Origin: an uncultured Planctomycetaceae bacterium
GTDB taxonomy: Bacteria; Planctomycetota; Planctomycetia; Planctomycetales; Planctomycetaceae
Direction: 5' to 3'
Length of the DNA stretch: 64,000 nt
Assembly (NCBI GenBank): GCA_903861195.1
Contig: CAIOTJ010000268.1
Coordinates: 1-64,000, forward strand
Both the position numbers and the translations under genes were made by a program. The notes under the pieces are model-generated. The model did no database searches. It had not been told where the DNA came from and saw only the letters and a program-made list of their open reading frames with translations. The first letter of the stretch is position 1. Each line of letters opens with the position of its first letter. Below, in pieces: positions 19,112 through 28,414 of this stretch.

Positions 19112-19132
19112 GCCATCCCGTTCAGGGATGGC
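19112..19132 (+). terminator. Hairpin after the tiny basic ORF
   Basis: GCCATCCC-GTTCA-GGGATGGC, a perfect 8-bp GC-rich stem with a 5-base loop, beginning five bases past the stop of the 32-residue ORF. No T-run follows, so it may stabilise the 3' end or terminate in a Rho-linked way rather than act as a classic intrinsic terminator. It also lies 23 bases before the next gene's first possible ATG. Confidence 0.6.
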
Positions 19133-19155
19133 GTGAGGCGACGTTCGAGGTCACC

Positions 19156-21435
19156 ATGGCCACGACGGAGTTGTTGGATCCCGCGAGATGGCTTCTCTTG
19201 GGATCCTTTTTTTTTCCCGCTGGCCTGATGGGGGGGGGGTTGATGATGCAGATACCCTGTCTCAAGCGAAATTCTCGTCTCTTCCTGGCTCGTCGATGGG
19301 CATGGCTTCTTCTGATTGGGTGGTGGCTGTGGGGGGGCTGGCTGTGGGCCCAGGAGAACGGTGATTCCTCTTCCAAGACCAAGGTGCCGACGGAAGAGTT
19401 GATTCCAGCTTTTCCCGGCGCCCAGGGGTTTGGTGCCGATACTCCTCACGCTCGTGGTAAACAGGTCTTTTTCGTCACCAGTCTTGAAGACGATGACCTG
19501 ATGCAAATGTACGTCAAGCCGGGCCGTTTCCGCCGTGCGCTGCATGAAGCACAGAAGGCTGGCGGCGGGTATGTGCTGTTCAAAGTGGCAGGGACGATCC
19601 GCCTGAAAAGAGAGGCGATCGTACCGGCCAACACCTATGTGGCCGGGCAGTCGGCACCCGGGGGCGGAATTGCCATCGAGGGGGGCACTCTCCAGATTGG
19701 AACGACGAAACAGAATCCCTCGAACGATGTGGTGTTGCGTCACATTCGACATCGGGGTGGCTTCACAAAAAAAGGGGCTGACGCGGTCCAGATCGTTGGA
19801 GCCGGGACCAAGCGGGTGGTGCTGGACCACCTATCGATCTCGTTTTTTCAAGACGGGGCTGTGGATGTCACGCAAGACGCATCGGAGGTCACCGTGCAGT
19901 GGTGTCATCTGGGCGATGCCTCAGACAGCAAGACTAATGAGCCGTATCACGGTGAACCCAACCTGATTTCCTATGGCGGAAACCTGGTGACGCTGCATCA
20001 CAATTTTTATACCCATATCCATTCCCGGACGCCCTACGTTTTTGTTGACGATGGATTGGTCGAGTTCAGCAACAATCTGGTCTACAACTATCGCAAGTAT
20101 CCAACCACGCTCGACAGCCGACGGGGCAAGATCAACGTGGTGGGGAACGTCTATGTGGCTGGGACCAACACCCATGCTGGAGACCCTGCGAATCCCAATC
20201 GTCCACCGATCTTCGGCAGTTTGGGTGTCCAGGTGCATGTGGCGGACAACTACGCCTTGGGTGGCTTGGGACACGATAATCGCAATCCCTCAACAGGCAA
20301 GACCTTCAAGGGGTCAGACCAGCATGTGGAACGTGGCAAACCGGCGTGGGTGTGGGGGGCGCGAGAAACCGCCAGCAGCTCCGATCTGAAGCTGTTGGGA
20401 ACCTCCGAGGGGCGCGTAGGCCACGTACCGGGGGTGGTGGAATATGTTCCCCAGCGCTTCGCCGAGCTGCCCCTGGTCGACATCACGCCCGCCCCCGAAA
20501 ATGCACTGCGGGTGTTGCGGTTGTTCGGTGCCTTGCCGCGCGACGCCACCGACCAGCGGCTGTATCACGAGTTCGTCACCCGAACGGGGGAATGGAAGCT
20601 CGAGACACCGGATGACAAAAACCAGTACACTGGAGAGCCTCTGGCCGACGCAGATGACGACGGCATGCCCGACTCCTTCGAGGCCCAGCACGGGAAAAAT
20701 CTGAAGCCAAATGGCCATGAACTACACCCCATTTATGACAATCTCGAGATTTATCTGCAGCAGCGGGCCGAACAACTCGTCGCGGATGTCCCCGCCATTT
20801 CGTTGACCTGGAACGACATTCTCAAGGCTTCGCAGCCCCCTCCGGGGGTCGAACCACCAAAATCCCTCGCCTTCGATCCGCCGAAACCCACGGAGGCGGG
20901 GATTAAGCCCGCCTTGGTCCCCTCGCCGTCCACCGCGCAGTCATCCGAATCCATTGGCATCGAGGAGGGGGGGGGCTCGAAGACGTCCTGGGTGTCGCTC
21001 GGCCTGTTCTGGTTGGCCGGAACCTTGGGATTATTGGCCGTTGTGTGGGCTGGTTTACGTCGTCAGGCTCCGTGGCGGAACCGCTCCCTGGGAACTACGC
21101 ATCCTGTAATGGGGAAGATACTGCTGAATGACAGCTATCCCGAAGGGGCCTTGGTGATCCTGCATCCACTTTCACCGCTTGTCACCACACACCCGCGAGC
21201 GACCGTGCGGGCTGACGGTTCCTTCGAGGTCTCGACCTTTGCGGAGGGCGATGGTGCCCCCGTTGGCGATTACCTGGTCAGTGCGGCCTGGTACAAACCC
21301 GGTTTGAAGAACGGTAAACCCGTCATCACTACCAATCAATTTCCGGTTCGGTACTCCCAGCCCGAAACCTCCGGATGGTCGCTCACAGTCGTCCCGGGGG
21401 TTAATGAGCTTCCCACCTGGCACATTCAACAGTGA
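19156..21435 (+). CDS. Pectate-lyase-like parallel beta-helix protein with C-terminal membrane anchor
   Basis: 759 residues. The signature region is FPGAQGFGADTPHARGKQVF, VLFKVAGTIRL, then LDHLSISFFQDGAVDVTQDA and HHNFYTHIHSRTPYV, matching the polysaccharide lyase 1/9-type right-handed beta-helix. A calcium-type DADDDGMPDSFEAQHGKN motif follows (about 495-512), then a Pro-rich linker, one membrane helix (about 615-635) and a C-terminal beta-sandwich (MGKILLNDSYPEGALVILHP). Two starts compete. ATG 19156 has GAGG upstream. ATG 19243 lies after a run of ten Gs and gives a cleaner signal peptide (RRWAWLLLIGWWLWGGWLWA). Exported sugar-acid polysaccharide degradation is the likely job. Confidence 0.88.
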   Translation: MATTELLDPARWLLLGSFFFPAGLMGGGLMMQIPCLKRNSRLFLARRWAWLLLIGWWLWGGWLWAQENGDSSSKTKVPTEELIPAFPGAQGFGADTPHARGKQVFFVTSLEDDDLMQMYVKPGRFRRALHEAQKAGGGYVLFKVAGTIRLKREAIVPANTYVAGQSAPGGGIAIEGGTLQIGTTKQNPSNDVVLRHIRHRGGFTKKGADAVQIVGAGTKRVVLDHLSISFFQDGAVDVTQDASEVTVQWCHLGDASDSKTNEPYHGEPNLISYGGNLVTLHHNFYTHIHSRTPYVFVDDGLVEFSNNLVYNYRKYPTTLDSRRGKINVVGNVYVAGTNTHAGDPANPNRPPIFGSLGVQVHVADNYALGGLGHDNRNPSTGKTFKGSDQHVERGKPAWVWGARETASSSDLKLLGTSEGRVGHVPGVVEYVPQRFAELPLVDITPAPENALRVLRLFGALPRDATDQRLYHEFVTRTGEWKLETPDDKNQYTGEPLADADDDGMPDSFEAQHGKNLKPNGHELHPIYDNLEIYLQQRAEQLVADVPAISLTWNDILKASQPPPGVEPPKSLAFDPPKPTEAGIKPALVPSPSTAQSSESIGIEEGGGSKTSWVSLGLFWLAGTLGLLAVVWAGLRRQAPWRNRSLGTTHPVMGKILLNDSYPEGALVILHPLSPLVTTHPRATVRADGSFEVSTFAEGDGAPVGDYLVSAAWYKPGLKNGKPVITTNQFPVRYSQPETSGWSLTVVPGVNELPTWHIQQ

Positions 21436-21499
21436 GCGTTTCTGTGTGACGTGGAGGGGTGTCAGTTGATAGCCATCATAGACGCCAGTTCAGTCCTCG

Positions 21500-22210
21500 T
21501 CATTCAATCCAACGGGTTTGCTGCAGGAAGCGCACCACCCCGGCCAACACCAGCGACCAGATCACCCCGACGATCCAGCCGGCGAGCACATCGGTCGGAT
21601 AGTGGACCCCCAACGCCACCCGGCTGATCCCCACCAGCACCGAGAGCAGCAGGGCCATTCCCAGGATGTAGACGCGCCGGGCTGGGGTTGTCGCCAGACG
21701 TCCCATCACGCTGGCCACCGTCAAATAGACGATCGTCGAAATCTGAGCGTGCCCACTGGGAAAACTCAGGCCAGAGACCACGGTCAGCGGTGGTACCAAT
21801 TCAGGACGGGGGCGGTCGTACCACTCCTTGAGGGCGAAGTTGAGCCAGCCTCCCCCGGCGGCCGAGAGGGTCACCAGCCACGCGGCATGCGGCCTGCGGC
21901 TGACCACCAGGTAGCCCGTTGTGACAACGGTCAGCAGTCCGAGAATCAGCGGGCTGCCCAGCGCGGTCAGGTCACGCATCACCTCTCCCATCCACCAGGG
22001 GCCACGCAGTTGTCCCACGTCTCCCGACTGTCGGAACCATTTCAGGATGCTCTCATCCAGCGGATGGCCGCCGTGATTCTGAATCAGCTCGGCCATCTGA
22101 ATGAACACCCAAGCCCCGATCAGGACCACGCCGGCCCCCATCCAGACAGTCCGATCAACCACATCGGTCTTGTCTGCGGAGGGAGAATTCCCGGGAATCT
22201 GCAATTCCAT
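21500..22210 (-). CDS. PAP2-family membrane phosphatase
   Basis: 236 residues with five or six membrane helices. All three lipid-phosphatase motifs are present: KEWYDRPRP, FPSGHA and SRVALGVHYPTD, the last two carrying the catalytic His residues. Family enzymes dephosphorylate phosphatidic acid, undecaprenyl pyrophosphate or phosphatidylglycerophosphate on the outer face of the membrane; which one applies here cannot be told. Twenty-one bases separate it from the DUF1501 gene upstream on the same strand. Confidence 0.94.
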   Translation of the reverse strand: MELQIPGNSPSADKTDVVDRTVWMGAGVVLIGAWVFIQMAELIQNHGGHPLDESILKWFRQSGDVGQLRGPWWMGEVMRDLTALGSPLILGLLTVVTTGYLVVSRRPHAAWLVTLSAAGGGWLNFALKEWYDRPRPELVPPLTVVSGLSFPSGHAQISTIVYLTVASVMGRLATTPARRVYILGMALLLSVLVGISRVALGVHYPTDVLAGWIVGVIWSLVLAGVVRFLQQTRWIE

Positions 22211-22231
22211 GTTCAGTAGTTCTCCCTCGGT

Positions 22232-23791
22232 TCACACCACATCGGGAATCGGGTGGCCGAGATACAAACGGTACGGCCGCCCGGTGGAGTCATGAAACTC
22301 GGTTGCCGGATCGACTCCCAACTGGTTCAGGATTGTCGCCGCGAGATCAGACGGGGTCCACGCGTCTCCCACGGGAACGCCTCCCTGCGGATCGGTCTGC
22401 CCGACGATTTGTCCAGGCTGAATGCCTCCTCCCGCCAACAGGCATGGGAACACATCTCCCCAGTGATGCCGCCCGTCAGTGAAGACCTCGCCGCTGGCGT
22501 TCTTACCGCCCACCGCGATCGGAGAGATGCGGGGGGTCCGCCCCATCTCTCCGCACATCACCACCAGCGTCTCGTCCAGCAATCCCCGTTCTTCCAGGTC
22601 ATCCAGGAATCCACTCAGACACCGGTCAATCGACGGCAACAGTTTTCCCTTGAGGTCGCGGAAGGCGTTCTGGTGGGTGTCCCAACCCCGCAGGTTGATC
22701 TGCACCATGCGCACACCCGCCTCGATCAGCCGACGGGCGGTCAGAAAACCCTGTCCCCATTCCTCTCGGCCGTACCGGTCACGCACTGTGTCGGTCTCCT
22801 GTGACAGATCGAAGGGATTTTCCCGGCCCGGTTGACTCGCCACCAGTAACCTGAGTGCCTGCTGCCGGTAAATGTCCCAGCCGTCCAGCAGCCCCTCCGT
22901 TCCCGCCTGGTCGACCGTTCGACGCAATCCATCCAGTTGACTCAGCAGGGCAAACCGGTTGTCGAGCTGTGGAATAGCCACGCCTCCCTCGACCAGAGCG
23001 GGCAGATGGAACGACGCATCCCGGCAAGAGCTGTTGTCCCACCAGGCCTTGGGGCCTGGACCAGCCGTGCGGGCCGGATCATTCGGATCATCATGGCTGA
23101 AGCAGTTGGGGCATGAACCGGCCGCATCCGGAGCCCGGCAGACCGGTGCCAGATCGACCCCCCAGCGATCGTAACGGGGCCCCAATAATCCCGTTCCTCG
23201 CCCGGGGTACTTCATGAGATTGACCCGGGGAATCTCCACCACCGACGGCCAACCGATTCCCGGCTCCAGCGGTGCTCCATACGCAACCTGCGCGCCGATC
23301 GACGGCCACTCAACTCGTCCCGGCCGGGGATTGGTGATCGTGGCGTTGGTGTCCCCCGTCGGCAACTCGGTGGTGCCTGTGAGCAACAGGTAATGACAAC
23401 TGTTGTGCTCGTTCCGGAACTGACGGTCGGCTCTGTGATGCAGGGTTCGCACGATCGAGAACCGGTCGGCCCGTGCCGCCAACCTGGGAAGATACTCGCA
23501 GAAATTCACCCCCGGCAACTGCGTCTGAGTGACCGAGTATTCTCCCCGTATGCCCACCGGTGCTTCGGGCTTGGGATCGAATGTCTCGTGCTGCGACGGT
23601 CCACCCGACTGGAAGATAAACACCACAGACTTGGCCCGCCCCCGGGGTGCCGGAGACCCCTCGGAATGTAACTTCAAGAGGTCCGACATCCCCAGCCCCA
23701 ACAGTCCCAGGCCCCCCACCTGCAACACCCCCCGGCGGGGCACCTGGGGATGATCGGCAGTGCAACATCCGGATCGTTTGGAGTTGTTCAT
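22232..23791 (-). CDS. DUF1501 protein (sulfatase-like, Tat-exported)
   Basis: 519 residues from ATG 23791 (MNNSKRSGCC). A Tat-like leader PRRGVLQVGGLGLLGLGMSD is followed by the DUF1501 core: FIFQSGGPSQHETFDPKPEA, the NFCEYLPRLAARADRFS segment, HLLTGxx-type residues around CHYLLLTG, and the C-terminal VVMCGEMGRTPRISPIAVGG block with a late DLAATILNQLGVDP helix. The upstream part of the open frame overlaps thrC antisense and is rejected. No DUF1549/DUF1553 partner gene is adjacent; PAP2 follows on the same strand by 21 bases. Confidence 0.92.
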   Translation of the reverse strand: MNNSKRSGCCTADHPQVPRRGVLQVGGLGLLGLGMSDLLKLHSEGSPAPRGRAKSVVFIFQSGGPSQHETFDPKPEAPVGIRGEYSVTQTQLPGVNFCEYLPRLAARADRFSIVRTLHHRADRQFRNEHNSCHYLLLTGTTELPTGDTNATITNPRPGRVEWPSIGAQVAYGAPLEPGIGWPSVVEIPRVNLMKYPGRGTGLLGPRYDRWGVDLAPVCRAPDAAGSCPNCFSHDDPNDPARTAGPGPKAWWDNSSCRDASFHLPALVEGGVAIPQLDNRFALLSQLDGLRRTVDQAGTEGLLDGWDIYRQQALRLLVASQPGRENPFDLSQETDTVRDRYGREEWGQGFLTARRLIEAGVRMVQINLRGWDTHQNAFRDLKGKLLPSIDRCLSGFLDDLEERGLLDETLVVMCGEMGRTPRISPIAVGGKNASGEVFTDGRHHWGDVFPCLLAGGGIQPGQIVGQTDPQGGVPVGDAWTPSDLAATILNQLGVDPATEFHDSTGRPYRLYLGHPIPDVV

Positions 23792-23906
23792 GGTCTTGAT
23801 TTCTATCGCTGTTGGTAAGGGCGTTGGCCCCATCATCAACTCACCTGCAACTCGAACCAAGTCTTGTCGCGGCACCACCGTTGGCGGATTCTCAACCTGG
23901 CACACC

Positions 23907-25151
23907 TCAACCCTGAACTCGGTCGAGAACGTTGGTCGCCGTGTGGTCGAGGACCGGCAGGCCTCGTGGTTCCGACAAATGATTGTACTTGAGTCCGCTC
24001 CCTGTGTTGAACAGTACGATCTCGGCATCGACAGGCAGCCAGCCTGAGGCCTGGAGGTGACAAGCAGCCTTCCAGACGGCCCCTCCCTCCGGACAGGCAT
24101 AGATTCCCTGGTATCGGGCGATTTCCCCGACCCCCTCCATCAACTCGGTATCGGTCACCGTCAGGGCGGTTCCGCCACTTTCCCGGACCGCCTGCAGCAT
24201 CAGGAAATCCCCCACAGCTACCGGGACTCGAAGTCCGCTGGCCACAGTGGCCGCGTTGGGGAACAACTCGGCATGTCGGGTCTGTTCGCGAAACGCCTTG
24301 ACGATTGGGGCACAGCCCTCTGCCTGAACCAGCACCATCTTCGGACGTTCCGGGCCAATCCAGCCCAACTGCTGCATCTCGTCGAATGCCTTCCACATCC
24401 CCACCAGGCCGGTGCCGCCCCCCGCCGGATAAAAGATGTAGTCGGGAAGCCGGAACCCTCTGTCCGGCCGCAGGGCTTCCAGGTCGAACGGAAGCTCGTA
24501 CCCCATTGTCTTCTTTCCCTCGAGGCGAAACGGCTCTTTGAGGGTCGAGAGATCGAACCAGCCGTACCTCTGACACCCCTGGCGAACCAGCTTGCCGCAG
24601 TCGCTGATCAGGCCATTGACCAGGTAGACCTCGGCTCCCCCGACGACCGATTCAATGATGTTGGCGGGAGGGGTGTCTTGGGGCATGAACAGAATGCACC
24701 GCATCCCGGCCCGGGCGGCGTAATACGCTGCGGCACCAGCGGCGTTTCCAGCCGAGGGGAGGGCGATTGTCGAGACCCCCAGTGCTTTGGCCCGCGTCAC
24801 GGCCGCCGTCATCCCCCGGGCCTTGAAGCTGGCGGTGGGGTTGAAAGATTCATCTTTGATCGACAGTCGCGGGAACCGCGCGAATGGCCCGCGCGGCAGA
24901 CAAGACAACAGGGGCGTGCCTCCTTCCCCCAGCGAGACGGCGTCCGCAGGAGAGTCGACCGGCAGCACCTCCCAGAAACGCCACAACGACCGATCGGCCC
25001 GCTGGCGGACCATCTCGGGGTGGAACAGACCTTTCAACCGTTCCAGATCATACCGGGCAACCAACGGCCGCTGGCAGGAGGTGCACAGGTTTTGCAGGTG
25101 GTGATGGTCGTGAAGCAGTCCGCAATTCGCGCAGAGAAGGCTGGTGTGCAT
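23907..25151 (-). CDS. thrC: Threonine synthase
   Basis: 414 residues; converts O-phosphohomoserine to threonine with PLP. An N-terminal Cys-rich knuckle (CANCGLLH..CTSC, residues 5-27) is followed by the fold type II PLP core: LGEGGTPLL, the Schiff-base lysine in PTASFKARGM, ALPSAGNAAGAAAYYAARAG, and the PLP phosphate loop PAGGGTGLVGMW. The Cys knuckle and length fit the class that includes archaeal and plant-type threonine synthases. ATG 25151 is chosen because the knuckle begins there; a longer frame starts 360 bases upstream with no similarity. Divergent from the beta-CASP gene across 213 bases. Confidence 0.93.
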   Translation of the reverse strand: MHTSLLCANCGLLHDHHHLQNLCTSCQRPLVARYDLERLKGLFHPEMVRQRADRSLWRFWEVLPVDSPADAVSLGEGGTPLLSCLPRGPFARFPRLSIKDESFNPTASFKARGMTAAVTRAKALGVSTIALPSAGNAAGAAAYYAARAGMRCILFMPQDTPPANIIESVVGGAEVYLVNGLISDCGKLVRQGCQRYGWFDLSTLKEPFRLEGKKTMGYELPFDLEALRPDRGFRLPDYIFYPAGGGTGLVGMWKAFDEMQQLGWIGPERPKMVLVQAEGCAPIVKAFREQTRHAELFPNAATVASGLRVPVAVGDFLMLQAVRESGGTALTVTDTELMEGVGEIARYQGIYACPEGGAVWKAACHLQASGWLPVDAEIVLFNTGSGLKYNHLSEPRGLPVLDHTATNVLDRVQG

Positions 25152-25364
25152 GCCGGGGTCACCATCGGGGAAGGTCGTGGGAGGTTCGCGATGATCGACG
25201 CAACTGGCGGGAAAATCAATCACTGTGATCGTCCGACAGGCTGGCACCTGAGAGGCGTGGTAAATTATCCGCTTTCGGCAGACTTTCACCACGAGCCAAT
25301 CAGGTCTATTCTGACAGTGGCAAGGGGCTTCCCCCTCGCACGTCTTTCCCGATCCAGAGCGCTC

Positions 25365-26759
25365 ATGAAGATCACGTTTTGCGGTGCGGCGGGTGAAGTC
25401 ACGGGTAGTCAACACCTCATCGAATGCGGCCGACTGCGGGTGTTGCTCGACTGCGGGCTGTTCCAGGGACGCCGGTCCGAATCGCGAGTCAAGAACCAGC
25501 AGTTCCTGCACAAGCCGGGCATGCTCGATGCCGTGATCTTGTCACATGCCCACATCGACCATTGCGGCAACCTCCCCAGCCTCGTCGGAGAGGGTTACAA
25601 CGGACCGATTTTCTGCACCGCCGCCACTGCCGATATCGCTGCGGTGATGCTCGACGACAGTGCCCGTATTCAACAAGAAGACGCGGCTCACCTCAACAAG
25701 AGACGGGAAAAGGGTGAACCCCGCATCGAGCCCCTCTATACCCACAAGGAAGTCGCTCAGGTCGAACGCCAACTCGAGGCGGTTCCGTATGACGAATGGC
25801 GACAAATCTTTCCGGAACTACGCATCCGGTTTCGTGAGGCGGGACACATCCTCGGCTCGGCCAGCGTCGAACTCGAGTTTCAGGAACTGGGGGAAATCCG
25901 GAGGGTGGTTTTCACAGGGGACTTGGGCCGTCGCGGCATGCCGCTGCTGCGCGATCCCACCCTGGTTAATGGCTGTGATGTGTTGATCACCGAGTCGACC
26001 TACGGCAACCGTGTCCATCCTCCCGCAGACGACATCAAGGACGATCTGGTCCGCTTGATCCGGAAGGCGGCCTCCCAGCAAAGCCGGATTGTCATTCCCG
26101 CCTTCAGCTTGGGCCGCACCCAGCAACTGGTCTATTTCCTGAATGAACTGACCAATTCGAAGCGGATTCCGCAGATCCCGGTGTTTGTCGACAGCCCCTT
26201 GTCCAGCCGCATCACCAAGGTGTTCCGTGAACATCCCGAGGTGTTCGACGATGAGGTACAGCACACCCTTAAGTCTGACCGCGATCCGTTCGACTTTTCC
26301 GGCCTGTCCTACATTACCCAAGCCGAAGACAGTATGGCCCTCAACCATCGCAAAGGCCCGATGCTCATCATCGCCGCCAGCGGGATGTGTGAAAGTGGTC
26401 GGGTGCTGCACCATCTCAAGCACAGCATCGAGAATCCCGCCAATACCGTGGCCATCATGGGTTTTCAGGCTGAGCACACCCTTGGCCGGAGGATCCGCGA
26501 CAAGCAGCCCTTCGTCAAGATCTACGACCGCGAGTACAGCCTGCGGGCCTCGGTTGAAGTCCTCGAAGGACTGTCGGCCCATGCCGACGTGAATGATCTG
26601 CGCTGGTGGTACGAACATATGGCCCAGACCACAGGCATTGGCCAGGCGTTCCTGGTGCATGGCGAACCCGATTCTCTGTCGGGTCTCTCGCAGGTGCTCA
26701 AGGACTTCTGCGACGAAGACCCGATCATCCCTGAACGCGGGAAGGTGTACGAAGTTTAG
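25365..26759 (+). CDS. Metallo-beta-lactamase/beta-CASP ribonuclease-like protein
   Basis: 464 residues. The MBL core has the metal site SHAHIDHCGNLP (HxHxDH), the EAGHILGSASVELEF segment and TGDLGRRGMPLLRDP. The beta-CASP insert and RMMBL C-terminus follow, with VIPAFSLGRTQQL, FVDSPL, ASGMCESGRVLHHL and GLSAHADVNDLRWW. This is the YSH1/CPSF73-like 'RNA specificity factor' subfamily, metal-dependent endo- or exoribonucleases in bacteria. A longer upstream frame runs through the thrC gene in antisense and was rejected. The start ATG is in MKITFCGAAGEVTGSQHLIE, the family start. Confidence 0.93.
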   Translation: MKITFCGAAGEVTGSQHLIECGRLRVLLDCGLFQGRRSESRVKNQQFLHKPGMLDAVILSHAHIDHCGNLPSLVGEGYNGPIFCTAATADIAAVMLDDSARIQQEDAAHLNKRREKGEPRIEPLYTHKEVAQVERQLEAVPYDEWRQIFPELRIRFREAGHILGSASVELEFQELGEIRRVVFTGDLGRRGMPLLRDPTLVNGCDVLITESTYGNRVHPPADDIKDDLVRLIRKAASQQSRIVIPAFSLGRTQQLVYFLNELTNSKRIPQIPVFVDSPLSSRITKVFREHPEVFDDEVQHTLKSDRDPFDFSGLSYITQAEDSMALNHRKGPMLIIAASGMCESGRVLHHLKHSIENPANTVAIMGFQAEHTLGRRIRDKQPFVKIYDREYSLRASVEVLEGLSAHADVNDLRWWYEHMAQTTGIGQAFLVHGEPDSLSGLSQVLKDFCDEDPIIPERGKVYEV

Positions 26760-26878
26760 GCAGGGTGTGACGGTCCATTCTGTCGAGTGGTGGGCGACTC
26801 CCCTCCCAGACCGTCGCCTCCTGGCGAAGTTTCATTCTTGTCTTTCACTCTAATGCCCTGCCGCGACAACGTGGTTCC

Positions 26879-27466
26879 ATGAGCGTTCAACGCATCGCTG
26901 TCTATTGCGCCTCGAGCAACAAGACCGATCCCGAGTTCCAGCGGGCCGCCCGGCGCCTTGGTGAGTGCCTTGCCCGGGACAGGGTGACGATCGTCTACGG
27001 CGGCGGACGTGTCGGTTCTATGGGTCAATTGGCCGACGGTGCCCTCTCGGAAGGAGGCTATGTCGTGGGGGTGATCCCCAACTTCATGGCTGAGGTTGAG
27101 TGGGGACATACCGGGGTCAATGAACTGCACATCGTTGACGACATGCACGGGCGGAAGCGACTGATGCTGGAAGGAGCCGATGCTGTCGTCGCCCTCCCCG
27201 GCGGAACTGGTACCTTTGAGGAGTTGCTGGAGGCCATCACGCTGAAACGGTTGGGAATCTTCCTCAAGCCGATCATCCTCGTGAACACCCGTCGCTTCTA
27301 CGACCGTTTTCAGGAACTGATGGACTACTGCGTCGTTGAGAAGTTCATGTCCCCCCGGCACCTGAATCTCTGGCAGTTAGTCGACCAGCCCGACGAGGTG
27401 CTGCCCGCCATCCGGCAGACCCCTCCGTGGAAAGAAGGCGATCTGCAGGGGGCGGTGGTGTCCTGA
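26879..27466 (+). CDS. LOG family protein (TIGR00730; nucleotide 5'-monophosphate phosphoribohydrolase)
   Basis: 195 residues, the usual length. Family motifs are IAVYCASSNKTDP at the start, VYGGGRVGSMGQLADGAL and the signature LPGGTGTFEELLEAITLKRL that binds the phosphoribosyl group. Relatives hydrolyse AMP or cytokinin riboside monophosphate to a free base and ribose-5-phosphate; many bacteria use it for nucleotide salvage without making cytokinin. It follows the beta-CASP gene by 119 bases on the same strand. Confidence 0.94.
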   Translation: MSVQRIAVYCASSNKTDPEFQRAARRLGECLARDRVTIVYGGGRVGSMGQLADGALSEGGYVVGVIPNFMAEVEWGHTGVNELHIVDDMHGRKRLMLEGADAVVALPGGTGTFEELLEAITLKRLGIFLKPIILVNTRRFYDRFQELMDYCVVEKFMSPRHLNLWQLVDQPDEVLPAIRQTPPWKEGDLQGAVVS

Positions 27467-27561
27467 CAGAGCTCTCCCCTCACAAAGCCGAACGCGGTTG
27501 TCCAACTCCAGGAGGTTGCGCCGTTCAGTTCGCAATCTCGCCGCTCACCGCCCGATCGCGA

Positions 27562-28347
27562 CTAAGGTTTCGACCCCCGCTGTTGCGCGAACAGCCATTC
27601 GAAAAACAGTGGATCAGCGTACGTCTGGGACCAAGAGTTGTGCCCCACCCCGGGGTATTCAGTGTACTTCGGCTGCCCCCCCGCCGATTTGATCGCAGCG
27701 ATCATGTTCCGCGACCGCTCGGGCTTCACCGCCGTGTCCTGGTCTCCATGAAAGGCCCAGATGGGGAGGGACTTCAACCGAGGTGCCTGCAACTCGTCTC
27801 CCCCGCCGCAGATCGGGGCAATCGCCGCGAATCTTGATGGAAACCGCTGTGCCAGATCCCAGGCGCCATAGCCCCCCATCGAGAGCCCGGTGACGTAGAG
27901 CCGGTCGACATCCACGGGCAACTCTTGTTGTAGCGAATCGAGCAGGGCGATGGTCGCTGTCAGGGGGATCGACGGTTTTTCGGGCATTCTGTGCTGGGCT
28001 GCCCCCCAGTCGACCTCCACCCACCGCCGCTCCTGCGGACACTGAGGGGCGATCACAAAACAGGGATACTTGGCACGGTTCTCGGACCGGGCGAAGTCAT
28101 TCATCCCGTGCACCAACTGTGCCGAGTTGTCGGTCCCCCGTTCCCCCGCCCCGTGCAGAAACACCACCAAGGGGTACTTCTGGTTGCGCTGGAATCCCAG
28201 AGGGAACAGGATCCGATATGACAATGAATTCCCTTGGTGTTCGAAAACCCGCGTCTGAAACGCGTCGTGGGCGTCATCTCCCCAAACTGGCATCGCGTTT
28301 ACCCCCAAGGTCATCAAGATCATTCCCAGCCATGCCAGACGCGACAT
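27562..28347 (-). CDS. Exported alpha/beta hydrolase, dienelactone-hydrolase/PHB-depolymerase-like
   Basis: 261 residues from ATG 28347, preceded by AAGGGAG at good spacing and opening a signal peptide (MSRLAWLGMILMTLGVNAMP). The mature part shows the oxyanion region VVFLHGAGERGTDN, nucleophile elbow GLSMGGYG, acid in HGDQDTAVK and His in YPGVGHNSW. This resembles the predicted-peptidase/esterase class near PHB depolymerase and feruloyl esterase. An upstream 19-codon extension exists but has no leader character. It follows the lipase-class-3 gene on the same strand by 67 bases; the two may be cotranscribed. Confidence 0.9.
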   Translation of the reverse strand: MSRLAWLGMILMTLGVNAMPVWGDDAHDAFQTRVFEHQGNSLSYRILFPLGFQRNQKYPLVVFLHGAGERGTDNSAQLVHGMNDFARSENRAKYPCFVIAPQCPQERRWVEVDWGAAQHRMPEKPSIPLTATIALLDSLQQELPVDVDRLYVTGLSMGGYGAWDLAQRFPSRFAAIAPICGGGDELQAPRLKSLPIWAFHGDQDTAVKPERSRNMIAAIKSAGGQPKYTEYPGVGHNSWSQTYADPLFFEWLFAQQRGSKP

Positions 28348-28414
28348 TCCCACGCTCCCTTCAAGAACTTCCGACTGGAGTCCCGGTGGCATTCCAGGCA
28401 CCACGAGATCCCCG

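Noticed and set aside
24057-25364. Upstream extension of the beta-CASP gene by about 436 codons
   Set aside because: It runs antisense through thrC, and the family start MKITFCG is at 25365.
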